64,000 bases of DNA from SPJN01 sp965229935 (GTDB lineage Bacteria > Pseudomonadota > Alphaproteobacteria > SPJN01): NCBI GenBank assembly GCA_965229935.1, contig CBDDKB010000002.1, positions 1,612,001 to 1,676,000 on the forward strand, read 5' to 3'. Below the pieces are notes generated by a model. It did not search any database, had not been told where the DNA came from, and saw nothing but the letters and a program-made list of their open reading frames with translations. Every line of letters begins with the position of its first letter. The first letter of the stretch is position 1. This document shows, one piece after another, positions 17,396 to 25,755 of this stretch. The position numbers and the translations under genes are program-made.

Positions 17396-19177
17396 TTAGG
17401 CCGTGTGCTTTTTCATCCGATAGGCCACATAGAACGGCAATAATACCAAAATCGTCAAAATCAGTATAATGATACCGCCGCCCAATCTATCTTGCAGCCC
17501 ATTGGCCATTAGCTGCTTCACCTGTGTGTACCCCTTGGGCATAGGCAAAACATCATTATCACGCTTAAACTGTTCATAATCAGACAGCATTTGCTGGAAC
17601 CGCACAGGCTCCGCAGCGGAGAGGTCTATAGTTTCGCCTGGATCTTCAACCAGATTGAACAGGCGCCATTTTCCATCCCCTAGCGGGGCCTGATTGACCA
17701 CGATTTTATAATCGCCCTTGAACAGAGCAGCATGCCCCGTCAGCTCATACCCAACATAATCAGCTTCGCCGCGCACCTGCTGTGTATCACCAGCTAGCAA
17801 GCCAGACAGGTCGTAGCCGGTAATCGGTTCCACAGGGCGGCCCGCAAATCGACCATCAGGCATCGCGACACCCGCCATTGAAAGAATAGTGGGGGTAATG
17901 TCTGTTGCCCACGCAAAGGCGCGGGTTATCCCCCCCTTATTGGCAACAGATGGCCCCGCAATCAACAATGGCACACGCATGCCGCCTTCACCTGTATAGA
18001 ATTTGAAATAGGAAAGCGGGCTGGCCGATGCGCTGGCGAAGCTGGGGCTGATCGTATTATAACTGCCCTTCTCGCCCAGCGTTTCATAATCGGTTTTGTA
18101 TCCAAGGCTTGTGGCAACAAAACTATCGGGAAAGGCATCAGGGTCGGTTGCGCCGCTTGCTTCGCTCCCATTGTCAGATGTGAAAATGAAGATTGTGTTT
18201 TCGTACTGACCTGATTCTTTTAGGTAGGCGACCAATCGGCCAATATGAAAATCCATTGCTTCGATCATACCAGCATAGACGGCCATGCGCTTTGCCTCAA
18301 ACCGTTTGCGATCTTCTGAAAGCGCATCCCAGTCCTCGGTTGACGACATTTCCACCATCTTGGTATCAGCCGGAACGATACCAAGCTCAATCGCGCGTTC
18401 TAATCGGCGTTGACGCAATGCTGACCAGCCGCCCGAATAGGCGGTCATATAGCGTTCGGTATAGTCTCGTGGGGCCTGCACCGGCATATGAACGGCCATA
18501 AACGGCAAGTAGGCGAAGAATGGCTGATCACCTTCCCGATCCGCCTCGATAAACTCTATCATCTTATCAATCAAAAAACGGGAGGAGTAGAAATCATCCG
18601 GCAAGGTATAGCGTTCGCCATCCGCAAACCAATTGGCCTGATCATAGATTGGCAGATAAGGGCGCTGTTCCCAATTATCCGCACCAGAATCCATCATGGC
18701 AACCGTGCGTTTGAAGCCGCGTTTGCTGGGCAGCTTGTCAGGCGTCATACCCAGATGCCACTTGCCCGCTATATAGGTGTTATAGCCTGCGTTTTCGAGC
18801 AGACTTGCAACCGTCACAACATTATTACCCAAAACGCCCTGGTAATTTGCAGCCACCTTTTGTTCAGGGGCCAACATTTCAGGAATGTTGGGAACGCCCG
18901 CACGGTGATTATTCACGCCCGTCAACAACATGGCACGCGCAGGCGCACAGTTTGCCGCCGTATGGTAATTGGTAAATTGCAACCCTTCTTGCGCCAAGGC
19001 GCTCAAAGTTGGGGTGTTCACTTCACCGCCATAGGGCGCGGTGTCAGAAAAGCCCAAATCGTCTGCAAGAATGAAGACAATATTTGGGCGCTGTTCCGTT
19101 GCCGCCGCACTTGTTGACCCAAGCGCTAACCCGATCAAGGTCGCGCTTACTATGTTCTTGATTACCGACCTGCGCAT
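17396..19177 (-). CDS. Sulfatase with CAPAR motif and C-terminal membrane anchor
   Basis: 593 residues. Sec signal (1-26), metal site FILADDLGFSDTAPYGG (D39-D40), sulfatase signature NCAPARAMLLTG with formylglycine Cys77 (CxPxR type with Ala instead of the Ser of the neighbour sulfatase), and KWHLG further on. A transmembrane helix at about 564-586 (IIILILTILVLLPFYV) holds it to the inner membrane facing the periplasm. Its start codon overlaps the stop of the upstream DUF4345-like gene (TGATG), so translation is coupled in the operon PfpI-like, DUF4345-like, sulfatase. Differences from the first sulfatase suggest a different ester. Confidence 0.92.
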   Translation of the reverse strand: MRRSVIKNIVSATLIGLALGSTSAAATEQRPNIVFILADDLGFSDTAPYGGEVNTPTLSALAQEGLQFTNYHTAANCAPARAMLLTGVNNHRAGVPNIPEMLAPEQKVAANYQGVLGNNVVTVASLLENAGYNTYIAGKWHLGMTPDKLPSKRGFKRTVAMMDSGADNWEQRPYLPIYDQANWFADGERYTLPDDFYSSRFLIDKMIEFIEADREGDQPFFAYLPFMAVHMPVQAPRDYTERYMTAYSGGWSALRQRRLERAIELGIVPADTKMVEMSSTEDWDALSEDRKRFEAKRMAVYAGMIEAMDFHIGRLVAYLKESGQYENTIFIFTSDNGSEASGATDPDAFPDSFVATSLGYKTDYETLGEKGSYNTISPSFASASASPLSYFKFYTGEGGMRVPLLIAGPSVANKGGITRAFAWATDITPTILSMAGVAMPDGRFAGRPVEPITGYDLSGLLAGDTQQVRGEADYVGYELTGHAALFKGDYKIVVNQAPLGDGKWRLFNLVEDPGETIDLSAAEPVRFQQMLSDYEQFKRDNDVLPMPKGYTQVKQLMANGLQDRLGGGIIILILTILVLLPFYVAYRMKKHTA

Positions 19178-19554
19178 CAGTCGGCACTCGCCAAACGGCG
19201 CGATGCCGCAAAGAAGATCAGCGCCGCAATCACTTCAATACCGATCATGTCAGTAGCAAGTGTTGCATCATGAATCAGGAATGCAATGACACGACCGATT
19301 GCCGTAATGCCAAGCAACATAATCGCTGGGTAGAACCAAAGGCGTTTGCCACTGATCATGCCGATCAGCGCACAGGCACCAAGGGTTAAAAAGAACCCTG
19401 CCATGTCGCCGACTTGGGAGCTAAGGCCAACACCGTCTGCTAGGTCCAAGCCGAACATTGGGGCAATACCTGCAGGTGCAACCAGCCAACGCACACCATT
19501 CACAATGAATAATACGGACAGAACCGTTACAAGAATCTTCAAGACCAGTTTCAT
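19177..19554 (-). CDS. DUF4345-like small membrane protein
   Basis: 125 residues, four likely helices (about 5-22, 48-65, 72-92, 97-117), with the GVRWLVAPAGIAPMFGLDL opening common in DUF4345-type proteins of unknown function. The stop overlaps the start of the sulfatase by one base and its own start follows the PfpI-like stop by 3 bp, so the three are one tightly coupled operon. Confidence 0.7.
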   Translation of the reverse strand: MKLVLKILVTVLSVLFIVNGVRWLVAPAGIAPMFGLDLADGVGLSSQVGDMAGFFLTLGACALIGMISGKRLWFYPAIMLLGITAIGRVIAFLIHDATLATDMIGIEVIAALIFFAASRRLASAD

Positions 19555-19557
19555 TGA

Positions 19558-20409
19558 TTAATTCCTTTCGGCAATCAGCTGCATCATCATGTGTGACGCT
19601 TCAAGGCCGGAGTTTTGGTTTTGCCCGGTTACAAAGCGTTGTTCATCATCCACAACAACCAAGGTTTCAAAGAAATCGCGGAACCCGGCCTTACCTTCAA
19701 AAATGGCGCCAGCCTTGCGCAGTTCTGTTTCAGGGTGCATGGGGGTAATTTCGATCCGCAGTTCTTTCACCTGCTTATCTGTAACCCCAGTCATGCGGCG
19801 TCCAGCAACCAACAAATTCCCGTCCTTATCTTTGGCGCTAACCAAGCCAAGCGCACCATGACACACACTGCCAATAATCGCTTGTTTATCGCCATAATAG
19901 GCTTGGCTAACCTTTGCAGCCAGCACCGGTGATTGTGCAAGGTCATAGGCTGCGCCCCAACCGCCTGCAATCATGATCACATCATATTGCGTGATATCGA
20001 CATCTGCGATCGGGATCGAATTGTTAGCCTTCGCCAGTGCGATCGGGTCTTCTAAAAAGCGTTTATCCTCGGGGGAAATAATCGGGAACAGGAAGCTTTG
20101 CGGATCAATCGGGATTTCACCGCCTTTGATACTGGCAATATCAACATCCATGCCGCCATCAAGGAACGTGTAATATGGATGCGTCATTTCAGAGGCAAAA
20201 ACACCCGTTTCACGCCCTTCTGTTTCACCCGGCGCGGAAAGCACACTGTGACTCGTAGTGATGACCAGTGCTCGCTTGCCCTGCAATTCATATGTCGGGC
20301 CGGAATATTCGGGATGAACGCCAGCCTTATGAAGAATTGTCGGCAACGTCATTAAAAAAACAGCAATAACGGCGACGATTCCGCCAAGAATTTTTAGTCC
20401 CGTTTTCAT
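19558..20409 (-). CDS. DJ-1/PfpI-family protein with N-terminal membrane anchor
   Basis: 283 residues. A transmembrane helix (about 7-25) anchors a DJ-1/PfpI domain probably on the periplasmic side. The nucleophile elbow IGSVCHGALG gives Cys183-His184, with Glu74 as the partner carboxylate (FASEMTHPY), as in Hsp31-like glyoxalase-III/chaperone members. Relatives detoxify methylglyoxal or act as thiol hydrolases; a periplasmic anchored form is less common. First gene of the operon with the DUF4345-like protein and sulfatase; operator candidate 2 lies 49 bp upstream. Confidence 0.8.
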   Translation of the reverse strand: MKTGLKILGGIVAVIAVFLMTLPTILHKAGVHPEYSGPTYELQGKRALVITTSHSVLSAPGETEGRETGVFASEMTHPYYTFLDGGMDVDIASIKGGEIPIDPQSFLFPIISPEDKRFLEDPIALAKANNSIPIADVDITQYDVIMIAGGWGAAYDLAQSPVLAAKVSQAYYGDKQAIIGSVCHGALGLVSAKDKDGNLLVAGRRMTGVTDKQVKELRIEITPMHPETELRKAGAIFEGKAGFRDFFETLVVVDDEQRFVTGQNQNSGLEASHMMMQLIAERN

Positions 20410-20457
20410 GGTATCAAGGCTCCATACTTATGCGCATAAACTTGCGCCCATCAGTTC

Positions 20458-20476
20458 ATTAATGTTATACATTAAT
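20458..20476. promoter_or_regulatory. ATTAAT-N7-ATTAAT operator candidate 2
   Basis: Perfect half sites at 20458-20463 and 20471-20476, spacer GTTATAC, which makes almost the whole 19 bp palindromic. It lies between the divergent PfpI-like (-) and MAPEG (+) operons, 49 and 57 bp from the two starts. Confidence 0.65.
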
Positions 20477-20532
20477 TTGATTCATATGGAAGCAAAACCT
20501 GCCTCCTCTTTTCCTTGATAGAAAGCAACATT

Positions 20533-20931
20533 ATGGACCTCGCAAGTTTGACAGTTACACCCTTATATATTGGCATAAATGCACTATTACTGCTTGCCTT
20601 GTCCTATAGCGTCATTCGCATTCGCGTCAGAAAACGCATCACAATCGGTGATGGTGAAGACCTTGGCCTACAACGCCGCATTCGCGCGCACGCTAACTAT
20701 GCCGAGCACATGCCGATTGCGCTAATGCTGCTGGGGGCCTTGGAAACATTGGGGGCAAACCCTACGGCACTTCTGATTATCGGCGGCATTGTCACATTTG
20801 GCCGTATCACGCACGCTATCGGACTGGGCGGCAATGAAGGCGCCTCATTCGGACGAATGTTTGGCCACGGCATGACATTGCTGTTCCTGCTGGGCGGCGG
20901 CATTTGGTGTATTGTCCTTTACTTTGACTAA
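20533..20931 (+). CDS. MAPEG-family membrane protein (microsomal GST-like)
   Basis: About 132 residues from ATG 20533, four membrane helices. The family signature RRIRAHANYAEHMPIAL and RITHAIGLGG are present. MAPEG proteins include membrane-bound glutathione transferases and peroxidases. First gene of a plus-strand operon with a crotonase (40 bp on) and a large GST, behind operator candidate 2. A membrane GST here supports a hydrophobic electrophile as substrate of the cluster. Confidence 0.88.
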   Translation: MDLASLTVTPLYIGINALLLLALSYSVIRIRVRKRITIGDGEDLGLQRRIRAHANYAEHMPIALMLLGALETLGANPTALLIIGGIVTFGRITHAIGLGGNEGASFGRMFGHGMTLLFLLGGGIWCIVLYFD

Positions 20932-20971
20932 AGCCCACAATTTCCAACTACCTTCTATTGCAGAGACAGAA

Positions 20972-21805
20972 ATGAGTGACGATCACATCCTTTACACCGT
21001 TGCCAACGGTGTCGCGAAAATCACCCTAAATCGCCCCGATAAGATGAACGCCCTTACCCCCGAAATGCTAGGGGATGTGCTGCGCCGGGTGCGTGATGCC
21101 GCCGCTGACGAAGCTGTGCGCGTTATCGTTTTAACAGGCGAAGGCCGCGCGTTCTGTGCCGGACTGGACCTTGGCGTCATTGGAACCGGAACAAGCGGCA
21201 GGGGGTTGCCCGGTCCTGATGAAGGACCTGATCCTTTATGGGGCGACGATATTGGCCCAGCGCTGAAGCGCTTTTACAGCCACGGTTGGGAAGATTTCAT
21301 GATCGCCCGCAAGCCAGTTATCGCAGCCATTAACGGGCCTGTATTTGGCTGGGGGTTTATCCTATCCCTTCATTGCGACATTCGGTTCGCGGCGCAATCG
21401 GCTTTGTTCAACGCAACATTTGCGCGGCTGGGCATCCCGGCTGAGAAGAATGCCGCATGGCTGTTGACCCGCTTGATCGGCCCGGCAAAAGCAGCGGACT
21501 TATTATTTTCTGCGCGGCGTTTTGATGGGACTGAAGCAGCAACATTGGGCGTTGTTAACGCAGCCATCGGGGACGATGATTTAATGACCCATGTTATGGA
21601 TTACGCTGAAAATATCGCAACGAATAACGCCCCGCGCTCGCTCGCTGCAATCAAGGCACAAATTTGGACAGCGATTGACGACCCATATAACGAGGCATTT
21701 CAAGTGTCAGATCGCGAACAGGCACTTGCGACAAAAACCGAAGATTTTAAGGAAGGGTTCACAAGCTATAAAGAGCGACGGACACCTGACTTTAAAAACA
21801 AATAG
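20972..21805 (+). CDS. Enoyl-CoA hydratase/isomerase (crotonase) family protein
   Basis: About 277 residues from ATG 20972; the open frame extends 20 codons upstream but overlaps the MAPEG stop. Crotonase fold with the first oxyanion loop AFCAGLDLG, the second around NGPVFGWGFILSLHCD (usual Gly-rich motif altered to FGWG), and a Glu in RLGIPAEKNAAW. It acts on acyl-CoA esters as hydratase, isomerase or related; the altered loop leaves the exact reaction open. Middle gene of the MAPEG-crotonase-GST operon. Confidence 0.88.
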   Translation: MSDDHILYTVANGVAKITLNRPDKMNALTPEMLGDVLRRVRDAAADEAVRVIVLTGEGRAFCAGLDLGVIGTGTSGRGLPGPDEGPDPLWGDDIGPALKRFYSHGWEDFMIARKPVIAAINGPVFGWGFILSLHCDIRFAAQSALFNATFARLGIPAEKNAAWLLTRLIGPAKAADLLFSARRFDGTEAATLGVVNAAIGDDDLMTHVMDYAENIATNNAPRSLAAIKAQIWTAIDDPYNEAFQVSDREQALATKTEDFKEGFTSYKERRTPDFKNK

Positions 21806-21829
21806 TCAAAGCAGGAAGGCAACACACGA

Positions 21830-22855
21830 ATGGACACTGATCTAAAAATTGTTGGCGTTGGCGCCTCCCCCTACACCCGCAAACTACGCGCGGCCATGCG
21901 GTTCCGCCGTATCCCTTATCAGTTTGTCATAATTGGAAGTAAGGAAGCGCAGGCCCTGCCCGAACGCCCACTGCCACTAATCCCTTATCTGGTTTTCCCC
22001 GGACAGGAAAATGGGCCGATGACCGCAATGTCGGACACGACCCCAATCCTCAAACTGCTTGATGAAATCTATCAGGAACGGCGCTTGCGCCCTGCAGACC
22101 CTGCCCTACGCTTTATCGATTCCCTGATTGAGGATTATGGCGATGAATGGTTAAGCAAATGCATGTTCCATTATCGTTGGGCCTATGTGCCCGACACAAA
22201 AAAGGCCAGCGCCTACATGCCCTATGGCCGCATGATGCAAATGACCAAGGAACAGGGCGATCAGGCAGAACAAATGATAGCTGAACGGCAAATTTCCCGC
22301 ATTGGCGTTGTCGGATCTAACGAGATTACCGCCCCCATCATTGAAGCAAGCTGGCGACGCTATCTGGAAATTTTCGACGCGCACATTCAAAACCAGCCCT
22401 ATCTGTTGGGCAACAGACCCGGCGCAGGTGATTTTGCCTGTTATGGCCAAATGACAATGACCGTCATTACCGATCCGACACCCGCCAGTGTCGCACTGGA
22501 AGTATCCCCCCGCGCCTATGCATGGACAGAACGGCTGGAAGATATTAGCGGTATTGAGGTGGGTGACGATGACTGGATAGACCTGTCTGCACCACCGTCC
22601 AGCCTGCATGACCTACTTAGCGAAATTGGGCGGGTCTATACCCCCTTCTTGCTGGGCAATGCAGCTGCAGTTGCCAGCGGCGCGGACAAAGTTGATTGCG
22701 AAGTCGATGGCCAGCGCTGGGTACAGGAGCCATTCGTCTATCAGGCGAAATGCCTGCGCTGGTTGCGTGAAGAGTATGCCGCGCTTGATCAATCATCCAA
22801 GGCACGTGTCGATCAAGTGTTGGATGGAACCGGGTGTGAGGCGCTGTTCGCCTAG
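21830..22855 (+). CDS. Large glutathione S-transferase-like protein
   Basis: 341 residues, longer than usual GSTs (about 200-240). N-terminal thioredoxin domain with SPYTRKLRAAMRFRRIPYQF, cis-Pro in LIPYLVFP and MSDTTPIL; a helical C-domain with PYLLGNRPGAGDFACYGQ near 200; then about 100 extra residues (250-341) of unknown role. Last gene of its operon. Converges on the TauD-like gene 12 bp away. Whether it transfers glutathione or acts as a lyase or dehalogenase cannot be seen. Confidence 0.8.
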   Translation: MDTDLKIVGVGASPYTRKLRAAMRFRRIPYQFVIIGSKEAQALPERPLPLIPYLVFPGQENGPMTAMSDTTPILKLLDEIYQERRLRPADPALRFIDSLIEDYGDEWLSKCMFHYRWAYVPDTKKASAYMPYGRMMQMTKEQGDQAEQMIAERQISRIGVVGSNEITAPIIEASWRRYLEIFDAHIQNQPYLLGNRPGAGDFACYGQMTMTVITDPTPASVALEVSPRAYAWTERLEDISGIEVGDDDWIDLSAPPSSLHDLLSEIGRVYTPFLLGNAAAVASGADKVDCEVDGQRWVQEPFVYQAKCLRWLREEYAALDQSSKARVDQVLDGTGCEALFA

Positions 22856-22867
22856 CATCCACTTCCT

Positions 22868-23719
22868 CTACGCTGCCGCGTCCCGTGCCAACACCTGACA
22901 CCGCAATAGTAAGCGGCGCGTATTCGGGTCAATTTCTGTACGGCGATGCAATACGCGGCGATTGTCCCATATGATTAAATCACCCGGCGTCCAGTTTTGT
23001 TCAACAATATGACTTTCTGGAACTGCATAAGACCAAAGCTCATCCAGCAGGGCTTCGCTATCGGCCAATGACAGGCCGGGGATATAGGCCCAATCTCGGC
23101 GACCAAGATACAGGCACTTGTCACCTGTTTCGTCATGCGCGCGTACAATGGGATGGACCGCACCGGGTGCGTCGCGCGGATCATCAAACGGCTCATATCC
23201 AAACCGCAAATCACCAACACTGGTATGGGCGGCATCATGTTTGATCGTCAGGTCTGCAATTCGCGCCTTCAAATCATCTGGCAAACGATCATAGGCTGCC
23301 CGTTGATCAACAAAGAATGTATCACCGCCATGGGGCGGAATTTCAACGCCCAACAACACGCTGGCTGGTGGCGGCGTTTCAACATAGGTCATGTCGGAAT
23401 GCCATTCAGCTTCTGAATTACCTAACCCACCAATGGGACGACCATCGACCAGAATATTTGAAATCGCAGTAACGTATAGATTGTCGATTTTTGCCTTCTG
23501 TGCGTCAGTCAATTTCCCCAAAGGTATCTCTTCCAATGGCCCGAACCGCTGGCTGAAGGATTGCAAACTATCCTTATTCAGTTTCTGCCCCTTAAACCGC
23601 AAGACACCATAATCAAGCCACGCCTGATAAACTGCTTCAAATTCATCATCTGTAATCGACGCAAGATCAATGCCCGATATATCAGCACCGAACCCATCAC
23701 AAATTGGATTTATCTTCAT
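22868..23719 (-). CDS. TauD/TfdA-family Fe(II)/2-oxoglutarate dioxygenase
   Basis: 283 residues. The facial triad is H107-x-D109 (EWHSDMTY) and H258 (WDNRRVLHRR), and the 2-oxoglutarate-binding Arg is R269 in NTRRLLLR. The family hydroxylates next to a sulfonate, sulfate, ether or carboxylate and releases sulfite, aldehyde and so on; alkylsulfatase AtsK and TfdA are members. Last gene of the four-gene operon BVMO-GST-GrdB-like-TauD (gap 15 bp). Next to two hydrolytic sulfatases, an oxidative sulfatase or ether cleavage role is plausible (inference). Confidence 0.88.
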   Translation of the reverse strand: MKINPICDGFGADISGIDLASITDDEFEAVYQAWLDYGVLRFKGQKLNKDSLQSFSQRFGPLEEIPLGKLTDAQKAKIDNLYVTAISNILVDGRPIGGLGNSEAEWHSDMTYVETPPPASVLLGVEIPPHGGDTFFVDQRAAYDRLPDDLKARIADLTIKHDAAHTSVGDLRFGYEPFDDPRDAPGAVHPIVRAHDETGDKCLYLGRRDWAYIPGLSLADSEALLDELWSYAVPESHIVEQNWTPGDLIIWDNRRVLHRRTEIDPNTRRLLLRCQVLARDAAA

Positions 23720-23734
23720 CTCACGCCCCTATTT

Positions 23735-25003
23735 TCAGTTGCTTTCTTGCGCTTCACGCATCGCCTTGGCGGCGGGTTGTTCTATCAAATTGCCGTGCTT
23801 GTCAACCGCGGCCGTTCCGGTGGACGCTTCCATCGCCCAGCGCGGCGCAATCAAGCGTGCCAAAATAATCGTACTATCGTCGGCAGCAAACATATCGAAA
23901 AACTCTTTCAAAGCAGCGCCAAGCACGGTTTCGAAATACAATACATGTTCGACTTGACCGGGGGCATAGTCACCGGGCTGCGCGCTAATCGCCTCGCTAT
24001 ACCAGGCCTTCGCATCCTCGATCCCATATTTAAAGATTTTGGTATCAGGGAATGGTTGTGTTCGGTCGTCAAGCCATCCACCAATCAGATCCACAATTTG
24101 ATCAATGGATAGATCGCCAAGCCCTACTGTGGTTCGTCCCCTTCGGCGCACGCTCATTTCATACCAAGGCTGCAGCAACAACACCTCGTTAGCCAGACGA
24201 TCACGCCATGTCACAGCCTGCTTTTTAGGCTGGGCAAAATTAACGGGGCAGGTTTCTGTCTGCGCATAATCAATTGGCGGCAAATCAACTGGATAACCTT
24301 CCAGCACAGGTCGCGCCGGCCGATCGAGAAGATCAAGACCCGCCATAATCACTTTACGTTGAAAGTCAGCGTCATTCGGTTTCCCCAGGGGATAACCAAA
24401 AGGAAATGTCACCCATAACAGGCGCGGCGGCTGCAACGCCTCCGCATTTTCACGCACCAGCGCGATACCGGTTGTCATGATGCCTTCCATTTCAAGGTAG
24501 TGAGCAATCGCACATGTCGCCCGTGTACAGTTTGGGCAGACAGGCGTAATGAACACGGCATCAACACCGTCGCGTTTCAATATTTTCGCAAGGGCACGGA
24601 CTGACGTTTCATAGGCATCGGGCATCAACCCACCGCCCATAAAGCTGTAATGGGCAGACCCAAGGCCGCCAATCACGCCTTTGTCAGCAAGATCACGAAA
24701 ACGTTCCAGCGGAAAAACGACATTCACATCATCCTGAAATCCCGACCGATCAAAATTGGCGGAAACATGGGACATGAGAAGGTCTGACATATCAATGTCG
24801 CCCGGGATGACCCGGTAGGAAGCGTCTGCCAATTCAAAATTGGCATCACCCCTAAAATGCAAACCTGCGGTTGTGATAACCGCAAACTTCATTTCATTAA
24901 TGGGTTTTGTTTTTTCTACCCATTGCGGTGGGGCAAGCGGCGGCAACTGTTTCATCAACAGATGTTCCCGATCATATTTATTCAGATCAGAAAGTTTTAC
25001 CAT
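23735..25003 (-). CDS. GrdB-like (glycine/sarcosine/betaine reductase B) family protein, Cys form
   Basis: 422 residues. The conserved start FAVITTAGLHFRGD, the middle VIGGLGSAHYSFMGGG and the motif DAVFITPVCPNCTRATC match the GrdB/PrdB-type reductase family. Cys156 of CPNC falls where anaerobic GrdB carries selenocysteine (UxxCTR, from memory), followed by Cys159 and Cys164. The frame has no internal stop, so no selenocysteine is needed. In anaerobes the family cleaves C-N bonds using thioredoxin; the role in aerobic bacteria is unknown. Third gene of the BVMO-GST-GrdB-TauD operon, so reductive cleavage with thiols or glutathione is inferred. Confidence 0.7.
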   Translation of the reverse strand: MVKLSDLNKYDREHLLMKQLPPLAPPQWVEKTKPINEMKFAVITTAGLHFRGDANFELADASYRVIPGDIDMSDLLMSHVSANFDRSGFQDDVNVVFPLERFRDLADKGVIGGLGSAHYSFMGGGLMPDAYETSVRALAKILKRDGVDAVFITPVCPNCTRATCAIAHYLEMEGIMTTGIALVRENAEALQPPRLLWVTFPFGYPLGKPNDADFQRKVIMAGLDLLDRPARPVLEGYPVDLPPIDYAQTETCPVNFAQPKKQAVTWRDRLANEVLLLQPWYEMSVRRRGRTTVGLGDLSIDQIVDLIGGWLDDRTQPFPDTKIFKYGIEDAKAWYSEAISAQPGDYAPGQVEHVLYFETVLGAALKEFFDMFAADDSTIILARLIAPRWAMEASTGTAAVDKHGNLIEQPAAKAMREAQESN

Positions 25004-25030
25004 TGCTCGCCCCCCAGCGTATTAGTGACC

Positions 25031-25723
25031 TTAGCTTAGGTCGATCCGCTCAGGCACCAGCATACGGATCATTGCCTCAGCCTTTTCAAGGTTTTCTTTG
25101 AAGCCCGGGCGCTGTTTCATAGCCTCGGCAAATTTTACCAATGCCGGCCATTTGCCCGCATCAGGCAAACCTGCCACCAAATCCAACTGGGTCATTTGTC
25201 CACCCACTGCGATATCCGCAACAGAATAGGCATCACCGTAAAGGTACTCACCGCCATCCAGTGTCTTTTCTAGATAGTCGAAAATGGGAGGCAAGGTTTC
25301 GTTCCACGTTGCACGTGCTTTATCCAGATCAGATTCCTTACCGGCAAATAGCGGGAACAGGATCGGACGGAACAAGCCCATGCCAAGCGGCATGGCAAAC
25401 GATGTATCAGAAAATTCTTCGATGGCTGAGATACGCCCCAAGTCATACGGTGTGCTGCCATATAGACCAAGGTCATGCTTCGCGTTTAAGAACAAGGCGA
25501 TTGCGGTTGAATCTGCGATTGTGCCTGCATTGCCTTCTTCTGCAATTGTCTTGTCGCGTAGCACCGGAATGCGTTTCATCGGGCTAATGTCCAAGAACCA
25601 GTCAGGCATGCCGATGATATTGACTTCTTCGAAATCATAATCGATCCCACCATGCGCCAGCACACCTTCCGCCTTGCGCACGAACGGTGACATATGCATC
25701 CCATAAACGACATAATCTGCCAT
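25031..25723 (-). CDS. Glutathione S-transferase
   Basis: 230 residues. N-terminal thioredoxin domain with the active-site region GMHMSPFVRKAEGVL and cis-Pro of RIPVLRD, then a helical C-domain with YLYGDAYSVADIAVGGQ. The SPFVRK motif is typical of bacterial Ser/Cys-type GSTs. Second gene of the BVMO operon, 28 bp before the GrdB-like gene, with which it could share a glutathionylated intermediate. Confidence 0.9.
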   Translation of the reverse strand: MADYVVYGMHMSPFVRKAEGVLAHGGIDYDFEEVNIIGMPDWFLDISPMKRIPVLRDKTIAEEGNAGTIADSTAIALFLNAKHDLGLYGSTPYDLGRISAIEEFSDTSFAMPLGMGLFRPILFPLFAGKESDLDKARATWNETLPPIFDYLEKTLDGGEYLYGDAYSVADIAVGGQMTQLDLVAGLPDAGKWPALVKFAEAMKQRPGFKENLEKAEAMIRMLVPERIDLS

Positions 25724-25755
25724 GATAAATTTCCCTTTATTAAATTCGCGTCACC

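Noticed and set aside
23735..25003. Selenoprotein
   Set aside because: No in-frame TGA; the catalytic place is a normal Cys codon, so no selenocysteine insertion is needed.
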